The notes: generated by a model not told the origin, from the sequence alone. 64,000 nt of DNA from Gimesia chilikensis (GCF_008329715.1 NZ_VTSR01000012.1:1-64000); one strand, 5' to 3'. Shown: positions 17,234-26,640, counted from the first letter of the stretch. A program made the numbers and translations.

Positions 17234-18568
17234 ATGAGTAATCCCATCAACCGCCGTTCGTTCCTGGGTTCTTCACTGGCTGCCACCGGCCTCAGCGCTG
17301 CAGCGGCCTCCCTCTCCGCCGCAGAACAGACCGCCGCTAAAACCGGTAAAACACAACAGCCCATCCGCAACGAAAAGATTCTGCACGCCCGTCAGGTCGC
17401 CCTCGATATTCTCAAGCCGACCCAGAAAGAACTCGAACACGGTCTCGAACTGCACGCGAACTCGCTCGTCTTCGATTCCTACGGCTTCGCTCCCCGGGCC
17501 GCCATCGATGGTGACAAACTCGCCGCAGCCATCAATGATCACGCTTCGACCGCAGAACTGCAGGACCTCCGCGAGGACATGTCAATGACCCGCTGCGTCA
17601 CCGATCCCGCCGAACAGCGCGAATTCAAAGAAGCCTTCGATGCCGCCGGCGTGACCTGTATCTTTCAGAACGCCGGCGAGGAAGGGCAGGACCCCATGCG
17701 ACTCATCAAGCGTCTCGCACGGTTCACCTACACGACCGACATGCTCGCCGATTTCGTTCCCAAGGCGATCACCCCCGATGACATCGAACAGGCTCAGAAA
17801 GAGGAACGGCACTGTCTCTATCTCACGGGCAACGGCGTTCCCCTCACACAGCAGTGGGAAACGACGACCGACGAAATGAAATACATGCGGATCTTCTTCC
17901 AGCTGGGCATCCGCATGATGCACATGACTTACAACCGCAGGAACATGCTCGGTGATGGCTGTGCCGAACCAGCCAACGCGGGACTCAGTGACTTCGGTCG
18001 CGAAGTCGTGCGGGAAATGAACCAGCTCGGCATCATCCCCGACGTGGCTCACTCCGGCTGGCAGACCAGCCTGGAGACAGCCCAGGTTTCCGAAAAACCA
18101 ATGGTGGCCAGCCACTCCACCTGTGCCAGCCTGCATCACCACATCCGCAGCAAACCGGACAACGTGATCAAAGCCATCGTCGAAACCAACGGTCTGATCG
18201 GCATCTGCTGTATCCCCCGTTACCTGGGAGGCAGCGGCGATATCAGCCGGCTCATCGATCATATTGATTACGTGGTGAAGAAATTCGGTATCGACCACAT
18301 CGCCATCGGCACCGATGTCGCTTACACATCCCGCAACAGTACCCTGGAAAACAAAAAGGTTCCCCGGGCACCCCGTTCGCGGACACCCTGGCGGAGCCTG
18401 TGGCCGCCCGACAGCTTCCGCACGACTTCTGAAATGAGCACCAGCGTCTCCTGGACCAACTGGCCTCTGTTTACCGTCGGACTGGTCCAGCGGGGCTACT
18501 CCGATGAAGACATTCAGAAGATCATCGGCGGTAACATGCTGCGGGTCTGTCGCGAATCACTTTCCTGA
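17234..18568 (+). CDS. Tat-exported M19 (membrane dipeptidase)-like protein
   Basis: The start chosen is the ATG at 17234, which gives a twin-arginine leader NRRSFLGSSLAATGLSAAAA. The 444-aa product matches the renal dipeptidase (M19) fold in its later half: GIIPDVAHSGWQTSLET, MVASHSTCASLHHHIRSKPD, DHIDYVVKKFGIDHIAIGTD. The N-terminal metal motif of M19 enzymes, usually an HxD inside a DGHND-type segment, is not visible; the equivalent place reads LVFDSYGFAPR. The protein may therefore be a divergent metal-site variant or inactive. It starts 58 bases after the Rieske-PSP1 gene and precedes an epimerase, so the three may be co-transcribed. Confidence 0.8.
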   Translation: MSNPINRRSFLGSSLAATGLSAAAASLSAAEQTAAKTGKTQQPIRNEKILHARQVALDILKPTQKELEHGLELHANSLVFDSYGFAPRAAIDGDKLAAAINDHASTAELQDLREDMSMTRCVTDPAEQREFKEAFDAAGVTCIFQNAGEEGQDPMRLIKRLARFTYTTDMLADFVPKAITPDDIEQAQKEERHCLYLTGNGVPLTQQWETTTDEMKYMRIFFQLGIRMMHMTYNRRNMLGDGCAEPANAGLSDFGREVVREMNQLGIIPDVAHSGWQTSLETAQVSEKPMVASHSTCASLHHHIRSKPDNVIKAIVETNGLIGICCIPRYLGGSGDISRLIDHIDYVVKKFGIDHIAIGTDVAYTSRNSTLENKKVPRAPRSRTPWRSLWPPDSFRTTSEMSTSVSWTNWPLFTVGLVQRGYSDEDIQKIIGGNMLRVCRESLS

Positions 18569-18605
18569 AATGAACGACGCTCCTCTCTGAAACAAAGAAC
18601 ACGCC

Positions 18606-19373
18606 ATGCGCATTTTAATCACCGGCGCTGCCGGCTACGTGGGACGCTATTTCAGCCAGCACTGGCAGACGGACGACGAACTGGTCCTGGGTGACATCCA
18701 CCCGAATCCGGACGACGCCCGCTATATCCCGCTGGACATCACTGATCCTGCGCAGACCCGGGCCGCCATGCAGGGCATCGACGCCGTCGTGCATCTGGCC
18801 AAGCAGGCGGACGAAGGCCCCATGGAAGGGGATGAATTGAACAACCGCCGCTTTGACGTGAATCTCAAAGGGTCCTTCAACCTGCTCGAAGCGGCCCGCG
18901 ATGCGGGTGTCAAACGCTTCATCTTTACCAGCACCATCATGACGGTACTCGGCTATCAGGCACCGGAGTGGGTCGCCTCGGATGCAGCGCCCCGGCCCGT
19001 AGGTTCGTACGCCCTGACGAAGCAACTGGGTGAAGTGATGTGTGCGCACTACGCACAGCAGCACGGCATGTCCATCGTCTGTCTGCGGATTCCCAAGCCG
19101 ATCGACCTCGATCATCCGCTCTGGAAGACACATCCGCTGCGGCCACAATGGGTGCCGTTTCCGGATCTCCTGCAGGCATATCAGAAAGCGGTGACCGCTT
19201 CTATCGCAGGCTGTGAAGTCATCACCATTGTCGGTGAAAGCAAACAGCGCCGCTGGGATCTCAGCAAAGCCGAACAATTGCTCGGCTATCGACCGACGCT
19301 GATCCCGGAAGAGCTCGGCTACCAGATGGGCAGCGAAGACCAGCCGATTCCGGAAGAATCAAATTACGCGTGA
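18606..19373 (+). CDS. NAD-dependent epimerase/dehydratase (extended SDR)
   Basis: This 255-aa protein starts MRILITGAAGYVGRYF, the GxxGxxG dinucleotide motif. The catalytic YxxxK is in SYALTKQLGE, with the Ser/Thr in FTSTIMTV. The length and PLDITD/HLAKQAD pattern resemble uronate dehydrogenase-type or sugar epimerase SDRs. It has no signal peptide, so it acts in the cytoplasm on a sugar nucleotide or sugar acid that cannot be named from sequence. It follows the dipeptidase-like gene by 37 bases. Confidence 0.85.
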   Translation: MRILITGAAGYVGRYFSQHWQTDDELVLGDIHPNPDDARYIPLDITDPAQTRAAMQGIDAVVHLAKQADEGPMEGDELNNRRFDVNLKGSFNLLEAARDAGVKRFIFTSTIMTVLGYQAPEWVASDAAPRPVGSYALTKQLGEVMCAHYAQQHGMSIVCLRIPKPIDLDHPLWKTHPLRPQWVPFPDLLQAYQKAVTASIAGCEVITIVGESKQRRWDLSKAEQLLGYRPTLIPEELGYQMGSEDQPIPEESNYA

Positions 19374-19379
19374 GCAGGT

Positions 19380-20309
19380 TTACTGCTCAACGCGACAATA
19401 TGGGAGTGCCTTCTCGAGCTTGGCGATGCCCTCTTCGGTGATCTCGGTACCATCGATGTAGAGGGTGCCCAGATCTTTCAGCTTCTTCAGCGAGGGAATG
19501 CATTTATCGGTCACGCTGGTGTTCCGCAGATTCATATCAATGATGTTTTCCAGCACTTTGATTTCTGCAATCCCCGCGTTGCCGATTTCGGTATCGTTGA
19601 GCTCCAGCCATTCCATGTCTTTCATCTTGGCCAGATACTTCATTCCCTCATCGGTGATCTGCGTGTTGCGCAGCCACAGTCGCTGCAGCCGGGTGAGGCT
19701 CTTGATCTGCTTCAGACCTTCATCGGAAATTTGCGTGTCCCGCAGTAACAGCACGCGGAGTTTTTTCAGTCCTTTGATGTGAGCCAGCCCCTCGTCGGTA
19801 ATCTGGGTTTCGGAAAGTCCCAGTGTCTCCAGGCTCTTCAGATCGGACAGATGTGTCAGCCCATCGCCGGTGATTTCCAGGCCGGTCAGGAAGAGTTCCT
19901 TCAAATTGTCCAGCCCCTTAAGGTGCTTGAGACCCGCATCGGTGACCTTGGTCCGCGACAGGTTGAGTACTTCCAGGTTGGTCAGCTTTTTGAATTCCGC
20001 CAGCCCGGTATCCGAAACGGGAATGCCGTGCAGAGAGATTTCCCGCAGACTCTTGAGCGACTTGAGATGCGACATCCCATCATCGGTCACCTTGGAGCCC
20101 GAGAGATCCAGCTTTCGCAGCTTATTCAGCCGACCGAGGTAAACCAGCCCGTTGTCGACGAGCTTGGAACCGGAGAAGGAGACCTGGGAAATATTCCCGT
20201 TGTAGTCCATCTTCAGGTTCGCACTGATTTCCTTCAGGGCTTTGATATCTGTTTCCAGAGTTGATTCCTGTGGAACATCTTCCTCTGAATCCGTGGCAGC
20301 TTTGCTCAT
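19380..20309 (-). CDS. Cytoplasmic leucine-rich-repeat protein
   Basis: This 309-aa protein has no signal peptide and begins MSKAATDSEEDVPQEST. From about residue 40 it is made of roughly ten 24-residue leucine-rich repeats of the type L-x-x-L-x-L-S-x-T-x-I-T-D-x-G-L-x-H-L-K, a cysteine-containing/GALA-like pattern common in Planctomycetota. It ends in a short cap (KALPYCRVEQ). LRR proteins bind other proteins; the partner is unknown. It is convergent with the epimerase, with only 6 bases between the stops. A second, membrane-anchored LRR protein of the same type lies at 36812-37702. Confidence 0.85.
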   Translation of the reverse strand: MSKAATDSEEDVPQESTLETDIKALKEISANLKMDYNGNISQVSFSGSKLVDNGLVYLGRLNKLRKLDLSGSKVTDDGMSHLKSLKSLREISLHGIPVSDTGLAEFKKLTNLEVLNLSRTKVTDAGLKHLKGLDNLKELFLTGLEITGDGLTHLSDLKSLETLGLSETQITDEGLAHIKGLKKLRVLLLRDTQISDEGLKQIKSLTRLQRLWLRNTQITDEGMKYLAKMKDMEWLELNDTEIGNAGIAEIKVLENIIDMNLRNTSVTDKCIPSLKKLKDLGTLYIDGTEITEEGIAKLEKALPYCRVEQ

Positions 20310-20545
20310 TATTTAGGCCTGTTTGGAATTGAAAAGTCTGACTCTGATCAACGTGAAGCGGCTAAGGATCGACTCAGTTTTGTGCTCAAATCGGGAAACG
20401 AATATACACCCGAACACACCTCGTCCGTACACATCGCTTCATTCACCCGGATCTGGTGCCAAGTATAATATACACATAATTCCGCAAATTCGCATGTGAA
20501 CGAACGATTTTTTCCTGAGGAATCCCCCTGTCACAGGCGACAAAC
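20310..20545. other. Upstream region of the LRR gene
   Basis: It is AT-richer around 20455-20510 (with TATAATATACACATAAT), which may hold the minus-strand promoter of the LRR gene. No gene or repeat is seen. Confidence 0.4.
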
Positions 20546-22915
20546 TCACTTTACAGGCGTCGGTTTCCAGTTCAGGTGACGGAAAATGAAATCAAATGTA
20601 CCCTGACCATTGATGGTATGCGGGCCATCGAAGTATTCAATCTCCGTGCGATCGCCAATGCCCATCTGCGTATAGAACCGTCTGACCTTTGCGTATTCGG
20701 CGGCCACCCATTCATCGGGGGCGACTCCGTCATTGTGTCCCCGTTCCACCATGAAGGGCCGGGGCACCATCAGGTATGATAGCTCAGCGTAATTCGCGAC
20801 GTGCCCCATATTCCACTCGAAGATTTCATACTCGCCGTGAAACACATAGCTGTAGCGATGCGCGCTGTCGGCATTTTTACGCACCCATTCATTGAAGTCT
20901 CCCGAACAGATCGAGAAGACGTACTGTTTCACAAAGGGAGGCACCCGCACTGCGGTCTTGCCGCCGTAAGACAGGCCGTAAAATCCGATCCGCTGCTCAT
21001 CCACAAACGGCAACCCACTGAGCCACTCCAGCGTACGTTCGTGCTGGGGAATGATGTAGCTGTAAAGCGACCGCTGCAGCGGGTTTGATTTCCGCTGCAG
21101 TGTCCGAAACCGATCGCGGCCTTTATACGGGTTCTGCGGGGCATAGACAATCAGCCCCCGCTTCACTAACTGCGCGCTGAAGTTTTTGTACGCGGCAAAC
21201 GCCCGGTCTTCCGCCTGGATGGTATCCATGGGCGTCCCCTCCAGTCCGTGCTGACAGACGACTACAGGCCGTCGTTCACCCGGCTTGAGATCGCGGGGAA
21301 TCAACAGAATTCCGCCCGCCACGATGTCAGGCTGCACATCCAGCATCACCTCGTAACCCACATACTGGTCCTCATCCAGTACCTTGCGGGTTTTCACATT
21401 CAGCGGAACCGCCTGCTCAGACGCCGGCAGGCGACCGATCAGTTCGTCATAGACCTTGTTTCGCAGTCGGTCAGCATCCTTTTCCCACAGCGCGACCGAC
21501 GTATATTTACCCGGCTGCCACTCTGCATCCCGATAACGGGCTGAGCGATTAAGTAACTCCTGTGTGAACGCATTCATTTCATTGAACTGCTGCTCCTGCC
21601 GGGCAGCGGGATCGACCTGAATCCCGTCAGCTGTCGGCTGCAATACGACGGGGGGAATCATCTTTCTGTTCTGTCGGATGCGTAAGCCGAACAGAAAATC
21701 AGCCAGCGCTTTCCCCGACCCGGCTGGTCCGGTTCCCCCATCCGATAAGACCAGCGACAGGTTCCGTTGCAGTCCCAGCTGTTCGAACACGGGAAGTGCC
21801 CGCTCAAATTCGGCTTTCACAGACTCCGGTTTCGCAATCTCAATCACGCCGGGAGCCGCAGAAGCCCGCTGCCCCTTTTGGGGAGCAGGAGGTCCTTTCA
21901 CAACCGGCACCGCACATGCCTCGATCACGCAGGACCGAGGCGCAATCATCGCCGCGATTTCCGCATCGCCGAATTCGGTCAGCTGACTCCAGACGTTACG
22001 ATAAATGGGCTCCTGCCAGACCTGTTCCCGCTGCTGAAAATAGCCGGCGACCCAGGTCGCTTGAATTCGATAGTCGGCAGCCCCGCTGAACAACGCCAGC
22101 AGACCACCTTCACCCACTCCAACCACACCGACAGGTAAGATGCGGCCTTCCTGTTTGTCGAGCCGCTCAAACTGATCGACGGCCGCCATCACCTTCTGCA
22201 CTTCATAACCGATCACATGCCGTCCCATTTCGAACGCCATGCGATAAATAAACTCGCGGTGCGGCTGATTGGTAAAAAACACCTCAGGGTGACCGGAATG
22301 CTGTGCATCGCGACTGATCAAAGTCGGAATTACCACCTGAATGCCGCGCGCAGCCAGTGCCAATGGAATCTGAGCCGACTTCGGAACGCCCGGTTTCAGG
22401 CCGACAAACATCTCCGGCGTCCAGTCCGCATCGGGGAGTGCGACCACGCGGGCTTTGATCTCTCCCGTGGGCTGCAGCAACAGTCCCGTCGCCGTCATTC
22501 CGTCCAGAACCTGCCAGCGGACGGCATGGATCTTAAACTTTGAGTCGCCATCGACAGCGAGCACTGATGATTTTTCGGTCGTACTCAGCAGTTCAAAACC
22601 AGGCCCGCTCACACGCGGATCAACGGCACCGATAATTTTCTTAAACCGCGCGCGATTGTCTTTGATGCTTTCGATGAACGCAGCGTGACTCGCAAAATCG
22701 TAGTTCCATTTTTGCGGACGCAGCTGAGGTGACTCCGCCAGTGCCCGCAGTGCGTAGTCATCGATACCCGCCACCATGTGCTCGTCGAGGGGCACGCTCA
22801 GTTTCAACGGCGCGGTTCCCGGCAGGGGATCGGGCAGGTCCAGTGTCTGCGCAGCCACGAAGGACGGAAACGGAACGAGCAATAACAGAGCCAGCAGAGG
22901 GGACGGGAATCGCAT
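20546..22915 (-). CDS. Secreted tandem alpha/beta hydrolase
   Basis: The start chosen is the ATG at 22915 (MRFPSPLLALLLLVPFPSF), preceded by AGGTG; the leader is a clear signal peptide. The 789-aa protein appears to hold two alpha/beta-hydrolase units. In the first, the elbow reads GVGEGG (around residue 270), with Glu where the serine should be, so it is probably non-catalytic. The second, from about residue 525, has VVCQHGLEG, the elbow GLSYGG, the acid region ERGHNDGVAPDEW and a histidine in DGPHTING, so it keeps a Ser-Asp-His triad. Related families are acetyl xylan esterases and dienelactone-hydrolase-like proteins. It probably acts on polymers outside the cytoplasm. Confidence 0.8.
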   Translation of the reverse strand: MRFPSPLLALLLLVPFPSFVAAQTLDLPDPLPGTAPLKLSVPLDEHMVAGIDDYALRALAESPQLRPQKWNYDFASHAAFIESIKDNRARFKKIIGAVDPRVSGPGFELLSTTEKSSVLAVDGDSKFKIHAVRWQVLDGMTATGLLLQPTGEIKARVVALPDADWTPEMFVGLKPGVPKSAQIPLALAARGIQVVIPTLISRDAQHSGHPEVFFTNQPHREFIYRMAFEMGRHVIGYEVQKVMAAVDQFERLDKQEGRILPVGVVGVGEGGLLALFSGAADYRIQATWVAGYFQQREQVWQEPIYRNVWSQLTEFGDAEIAAMIAPRSCVIEACAVPVVKGPPAPQKGQRASAAPGVIEIAKPESVKAEFERALPVFEQLGLQRNLSLVLSDGGTGPAGSGKALADFLFGLRIRQNRKMIPPVVLQPTADGIQVDPAARQEQQFNEMNAFTQELLNRSARYRDAEWQPGKYTSVALWEKDADRLRNKVYDELIGRLPASEQAVPLNVKTRKVLDEDQYVGYEVMLDVQPDIVAGGILLIPRDLKPGERRPVVVCQHGLEGTPMDTIQAEDRAFAAYKNFSAQLVKRGLIVYAPQNPYKGRDRFRTLQRKSNPLQRSLYSYIIPQHERTLEWLSGLPFVDEQRIGFYGLSYGGKTAVRVPPFVKQYVFSICSGDFNEWVRKNADSAHRYSYVFHGEYEIFEWNMGHVANYAELSYLMVPRPFMVERGHNDGVAPDEWVAAEYAKVRRFYTQMGIGDRTEIEYFDGPHTINGQGTFDFIFRHLNWKPTPVK

Positions 22916-22989
22916 CGGGACACCTGATCGAAAAAAGGAAAGGCAGCGTCGGCCCGCTTTCAAGAACCGTCGCTGCCTGGAATGAGTGC

Positions 22990-23724
22990 CTACTTCGCCT
23001 TGTTGCCGAACAGCAGGATTTCATCAAAGTTGCCGGTATCATCGAACGAACCGATGCCCACCTGTCCGGACAGGAAGGTCTTGTCGGTCGCTGTCATCAC
23101 CGGTTCTTTCATGTTGTCGAAATAGACTTTGATCGAACCCGTTTTGGTATCGCGAACGATGCGGGCGTGATGCCATTCGTCGTCCCAGTCGGTCCCCGGT
23201 GTCGTCTTGGTCGAGATCTTGGTGCGGGGTTTATCGTTGACAATGAAGATCTGGTTGGCGTGGTCGTCGGTCTTCTTGCCGAGATGCACGTAATAGAAAT
23301 GCGCATCGTCCTGGTAATCGAAGAACAGGCAGAGGTCCCGGTGTCCGTAATCGGGAATGGTCGACTGCAGCTTGACGTCAAAGACGAAATCGCTGACCTT
23401 GATGCCCTTCAGCAGGGCTCGGTTGTAAGGCGAACGGACTGGCGGCTCGAACTTGCTGCGTTTCTTGAACAGGCTGAAGACATGGTTGTCCCCCTGCTTG
23501 ATCAGCTTCCAGGCTTTGTCGTCTGTAGGCAGCCAGTGATCGGAACTGCCCGACTGGAAGTTCTCGTGAAACAGTAAAGGCAGCCCCTGCATGCTCTGCG
23601 GGATCTGATCTTTCTCAAATGTCTTCAGTGGAGCCGGCTCTTTGGCCTCGACCGCGGTCAGGCACGCGCCGGAAATCGGCAGCAGCCCACAAGCCAGACT
23701 GGTGATAAGGAGGGAACGCAACAT
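22990..23724 (-). CDS. Secreted LamG/DUF1080-like beta-jelly-roll protein
   Basis: This 244-aa protein has a signal peptide ending near LTAVEA. The mature domain is a concanavalin-like beta sandwich: LLFHENFQSGSSDHW, VFDVKLQST, CLFFDYQDDAHFYYVHLG, WHHARIVRDTKTGSIKVYFD and GQVGIGSFDDTGNFDEI. This pattern is typical of planctomycete DUF1080-like proteins that bind carbohydrate. No catalytic residues are evident. It lies 74 bases upstream of the tandem hydrolase on the same strand, so the two may share a transcript. Confidence 0.82.
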   Translation of the reverse strand: MLRSLLITSLACGLLPISGACLTAVEAKEPAPLKTFEKDQIPQSMQGLPLLFHENFQSGSSDHWLPTDDKAWKLIKQGDNHVFSLFKKRSKFEPPVRSPYNRALLKGIKVSDFVFDVKLQSTIPDYGHRDLCLFFDYQDDAHFYYVHLGKKTDDHANQIFIVNDKPRTKISTKTTPGTDWDDEWHHARIVRDTKTGSIKVYFDNMKEPVMTATDKTFLSGQVGIGSFDDTGNFDEILLFGNKAK

Positions 23725-23853
23725 GGAAATACTCCTGTCTCTGTGAAAGTCTCCGGCAGAAGGTCAGCACCAGAAATGCACCAGACGTACCGGATGAGTT
23801 CGAAAATCCTGATTCAGTTTTAGAATCTATCAGACAGGATCAGCAGCCGTTTT

Positions 23854-25182
23854 TCAAGCATCAGGCTGGCGATCGCGGGGACGTGGACGCTCGGCTCCCG
23901 GTTTCCGGTCCTCGGGCTCATCCTCCCGATTGCGCTCTCCCCGCCCGCCGGGACCATTCGGTCGGCGGCCATTGGGATTCAGAAAGCGACCGCCGCGCGT
24001 TCCGCCATTTCGTTGACGGAACGGGCCATCCAAAGCACTTTTGTCACCACCACGCGCCAGGTCGATGGCCACCTGCTGTGCTTCCCGGGCGCGCTCTGTC
24101 AGCTCTCGACGGACCTCTTTGGGCAGGTTGTCTCTGAGATACATGAATTTCAACCGTTCCTGCAGTTCTTCCGGTGGATGTTTCAACAGATCCTCTTTAT
24201 CCTTACGATCCAGCCCTTCAAAGAATGTCTGCAGTTGACCTTCGGAAACAGACATCTGGTCCAATTGGTCCCGGGTCGACATGATTAACTGATTCATCAG
24301 CCCTTTCGCCAGAAAAAGGATGAGCAGTCCCCGCTTTTGGTCGTCCCTGAGATTCGGTAAGCGAGCAGGCCCACCGCGAAATTCATCAGAACCTCCCTCG
24401 CGGAAGAAGTGATAGTCATCCTTTTCAATCAACTCGAAGACCCTGTTAACAACTTCCGGCTGAGGCCAGTCCGAACCCTTTTTTCCGTCCTGCTGCTTGA
24501 CCTGTGCAGCTGCACGTAACACGGCCAGCGACTTCTGAAAATCGGTTAATTCTGATTTGGGTTTCGGATACTTCACCGGCTCAGGCAGGCTCTTTTCGAT
24601 CACTCCGACCACCTGCTGATACAGCTCAGGGGAAACAGGCTGAGTCCGAATCATAAACCACATACCCGGAGTTCGGCTGTCGATTTTCAAGATCCGCATG
24701 ACTTCAAAATAATTGCGATAGCGTTGCCAGCGCGAGCTGTTCTGATGCTCCGCGCGGAACTTACGAATGAGGGCCATGCGCTCTTCCGGGGTCTCCGCTT
24801 TCCGCAGGTCTTCCTGTTCCCAGGGAGAGAGCGTGCGAACCCAGTCCTCGTAACACCGCATCACGCGGTTGAGCTCGGGACGCTGCTTAGTGGCTTCATG
24901 AATTTTACGGTAGCGGGCTTTTTCCTCGGGAGACAGCTTCTGGAACTTCTCGTAGTTGCGTTTGAGCTGCGCGCGTTCTGCAGGAGACATCGACTCGATT
25001 TTTTTGCGATTGTCCTGCTCCGACTCTTCCGACCCCGCCGCCCCCAGCAGCAGCATGCCTGCGCAGAGCAGGGCCAGCGCCAGTCCGCCGGCGCGCATCG
25101 TCAGCAGACCTGCTCCCGAGTCATCTCCGGAACGGGCGGTGACGGTGCTGCCTGACTGCGGTTTACTGCTGCGCGGTTTCAT
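23854..25182 (-). CDS. DUF3106-like membrane or periplasmic protein of the ECF cassette
   Basis: The start chosen is the ATG at 25182, which overlaps the anti-sigma gene by 20 bases; GGGGACC lies just before it. After a short basic leader comes one hydrophobic segment (GGLALALLCAGMLLLGAAG, residues 33-51), then SPAERAQLKRNYEKFQKLSP and SPEEKARYRKIHE units that resemble DUF3106. Similar SPWEQEDLRKAETPEERMAL units follow. The C-terminal 50 residues are Arg/Gly/Pro-rich and of low complexity. The position after a sigma factor and its anti-sigma suggests a periplasmic partner of that signalling pair; this is inference. Confidence 0.75.
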   Translation of the reverse strand: MKPRSSKPQSGSTVTARSGDDSGAGLLTMRAGGLALALLCAGMLLLGAAGSEESEQDNRKKIESMSPAERAQLKRNYEKFQKLSPEEKARYRKIHEATKQRPELNRVMRCYEDWVRTLSPWEQEDLRKAETPEERMALIRKFRAEHQNSSRWQRYRNYFEVMRILKIDSRTPGMWFMIRTQPVSPELYQQVVGVIEKSLPEPVKYPKPKSELTDFQKSLAVLRAAAQVKQQDGKKGSDWPQPEVVNRVFELIEKDDYHFFREGGSDEFRGGPARLPNLRDDQKRGLLILFLAKGLMNQLIMSTRDQLDQMSVSEGQLQTFFEGLDRKDKEDLLKHPPEELQERLKFMYLRDNLPKEVRRELTERAREAQQVAIDLARGGDKSALDGPFRQRNGGTRGGRFLNPNGRRPNGPGGRGERNREDEPEDRKPGAERPRPRDRQPDA

Positions 25183-25684
25183 CGAAGGTCCCCGACTTTG
25201 TGAGTTCTTCCAGGAATTCCAGACTCTGCACTTCCGAGTAAGTGTCCAGATTCTCAATAAACGAGAGCTCCCTGATCAGCGGATCGGATTCATCCGGCAC
25301 CCACTGATTGGTAATCAGATATCCCAGGAAAATCGAACAGGCCAGCCCCACGATCCAGCCGGCTGAGATCGCGGCTTTGCGGAGTTGCGCCCGTGTCTTT
25401 TTCGTCATGCCGAATCCGGATGGCTGCTGATCATCAGCGGCCTGGGCTTCCAATTGAACGGTGCGGATGCTCGAGAGGGTTTTGTCGGTGAATTCCTCAG
25501 ACGCCTTGGAGATCGGCAGACGATCCAGCATTTCCCAGGCGCGCTCCAGCCCATCGACGCGTTCACGCGTGGACTCGTCGTTCGAGAGCGCCTGCTCGAC
25601 TTCGATCGCTTCCTGTTCGCTGACCTCGCCATCGAGGTAAGCCACCAGTTTCTCGAGTTCCTGTTCTGTGATGTCTTTGCTCAT
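25163..25684 (-). CDS. Putative membrane anti-sigma factor
   Basis: The start chosen is the ATG at 25684, nine bases after the sigma factor's stop. The 173-aa protein has an N-terminal cytoplasmic domain with ELEKLVAYLDGEVSEQEA, the opening seen in planctomycete anti-sigma factors. It lacks the HxxxCxxC zinc motif of classical zf-HC2 domains. One membrane segment (WIVGLACSIFLGYLI, about residues 108-125) is followed by a short outer tail. Tight linkage to the ECF gene supports the role of holding that sigma factor at the membrane. Confidence 0.8.
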   Translation of the reverse strand: MSKDITEQELEKLVAYLDGEVSEQEAIEVEQALSNDESTRERVDGLERAWEMLDRLPISKASEEFTDKTLSSIRTVQLEAQAADDQQPSGFGMTKKTRAQLRKAAISAGWIVGLACSIFLGYLITNQWVPDESDPLIRELSFIENLDTYSEVQSLEFLEELTKSGTFDETAQQ

Positions 25685-25692
25685 CGCACGTC

Positions 25693-26292
25693 TCAACCGT
25701 TGATATGTTTTTCCAGTTGCACCCGTAAGTTTTCCCGGGCACGTGACAGTAATGATTTCACCGCCGCCTCGGACAGCTTCATCGCGGCCCCGATGTCGGC
25801 GTAACTCATCCCTTCAAATTTGTGTAACAGCACTGCCATCTGTTGTCGTTCGTTCAATGTTTCCAGTGCCTGGCGGACCACCGCCTGGGTCTCTTTCAGT
25901 CCGATCTGGCGCGAGGGCATCATCCCGGATTTTTCCATTAACAGCTGCTCTTCCGGACGCATTCCCAGCGGGCCGGAATCCTGGGGATTGAGGGCCACCT
26001 CTCTGCGGCGTCCCTTGTTGCGGCGGGAGTTGCTGGCCAGGTTGTTGGCGATGCGAAACAGCCAGGTCGAAAATTTCGCCTTCGGCTCATACTTGTCGCG
26101 TGATCGATAAATCCGCAGAAACACTTCCTGCGCCAGATCTTCTGCTGCCTCCTGATTGCCCAGCAAATGGCAAAATATGCCGACGATGCGGTCCTGGTAT
26201 GCTGCTACCAGATCAGTGAACGCACCTTCATCGCCGGCCTTGGCGCGCAGCATCAGCTGTACGTCAGGGTCCCGTAAGTATGGTGAATTCAT
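25693..26292 (-). CDS. ECF RNA polymerase sigma factor
   Basis: The start chosen is the ATG at 26292 (MNSPYLRDPDVQLM), since family members begin a few residues before region 2; an upstream in-frame start at 26376 would add 28 unlikely residues. Region 2 is VQLMLRAKAGDEGAFTDLVA through DLAQEVFLRIYRS and FSTWLFRIANNLA. Region 4 is LNERQQMAVLLHKFEGM, then SYADIGAAMKLSEAAVKSLL. The 199 aa suit a compact ECF factor. It is the first gene of the sigma / anti-sigma / DUF3106-like operon and probably drives its own transcription. Confidence 0.92.
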   Translation of the reverse strand: MNSPYLRDPDVQLMLRAKAGDEGAFTDLVAAYQDRIVGIFCHLLGNQEAAEDLAQEVFLRIYRSRDKYEPKAKFSTWLFRIANNLASNSRRNKGRRREVALNPQDSGPLGMRPEEQLLMEKSGMMPSRQIGLKETQAVVRQALETLNERQQMAVLLHKFEGMSYADIGAAMKLSEAAVKSLLSRARENLRVQLEKHING

Positions 26293-26640
26293 GATCTCAG
26301 TAGTAACCACAGCTGACTTCAGGCTCCCCTCTATGAGGCCAGTTGCCCCACGTGTATTAAACACACAGCGTAACACAAAGTTTCTCTCAGAGTTTGGGAG
26401 AAACCCGCTTTTTAACTGTTTCGCTGCACGATTCTAACGGTTATCGTCGCTAAACCCGGCAGTCAACACAAGCTGTTCCCGAATGAAAATTGCATTTCGG
26501 ATCCGCATTCCCTGCCGTATTTTATTTTAGCAGGTAGTCGCCCACAGGGGCCTGGTTATGATAAGATAAAGTCTTCCGACTGATTTTCTGACCTGGTTTC
26601 TCGCCTCCTGCCAGTCCCCTGAACCCGCCGAGGACGGTCC
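26293..26640. other. Divergent intergenic region between the sigma operon and eboE
   Basis: This 348-bp stretch should hold promoters for both directions. At 26478-26500 there is an imperfect palindrome starting CCCGAATG and ending CATTTCGG that resembles a worn copy of the dispersed repeat. I see no gene. Confidence 0.5.
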
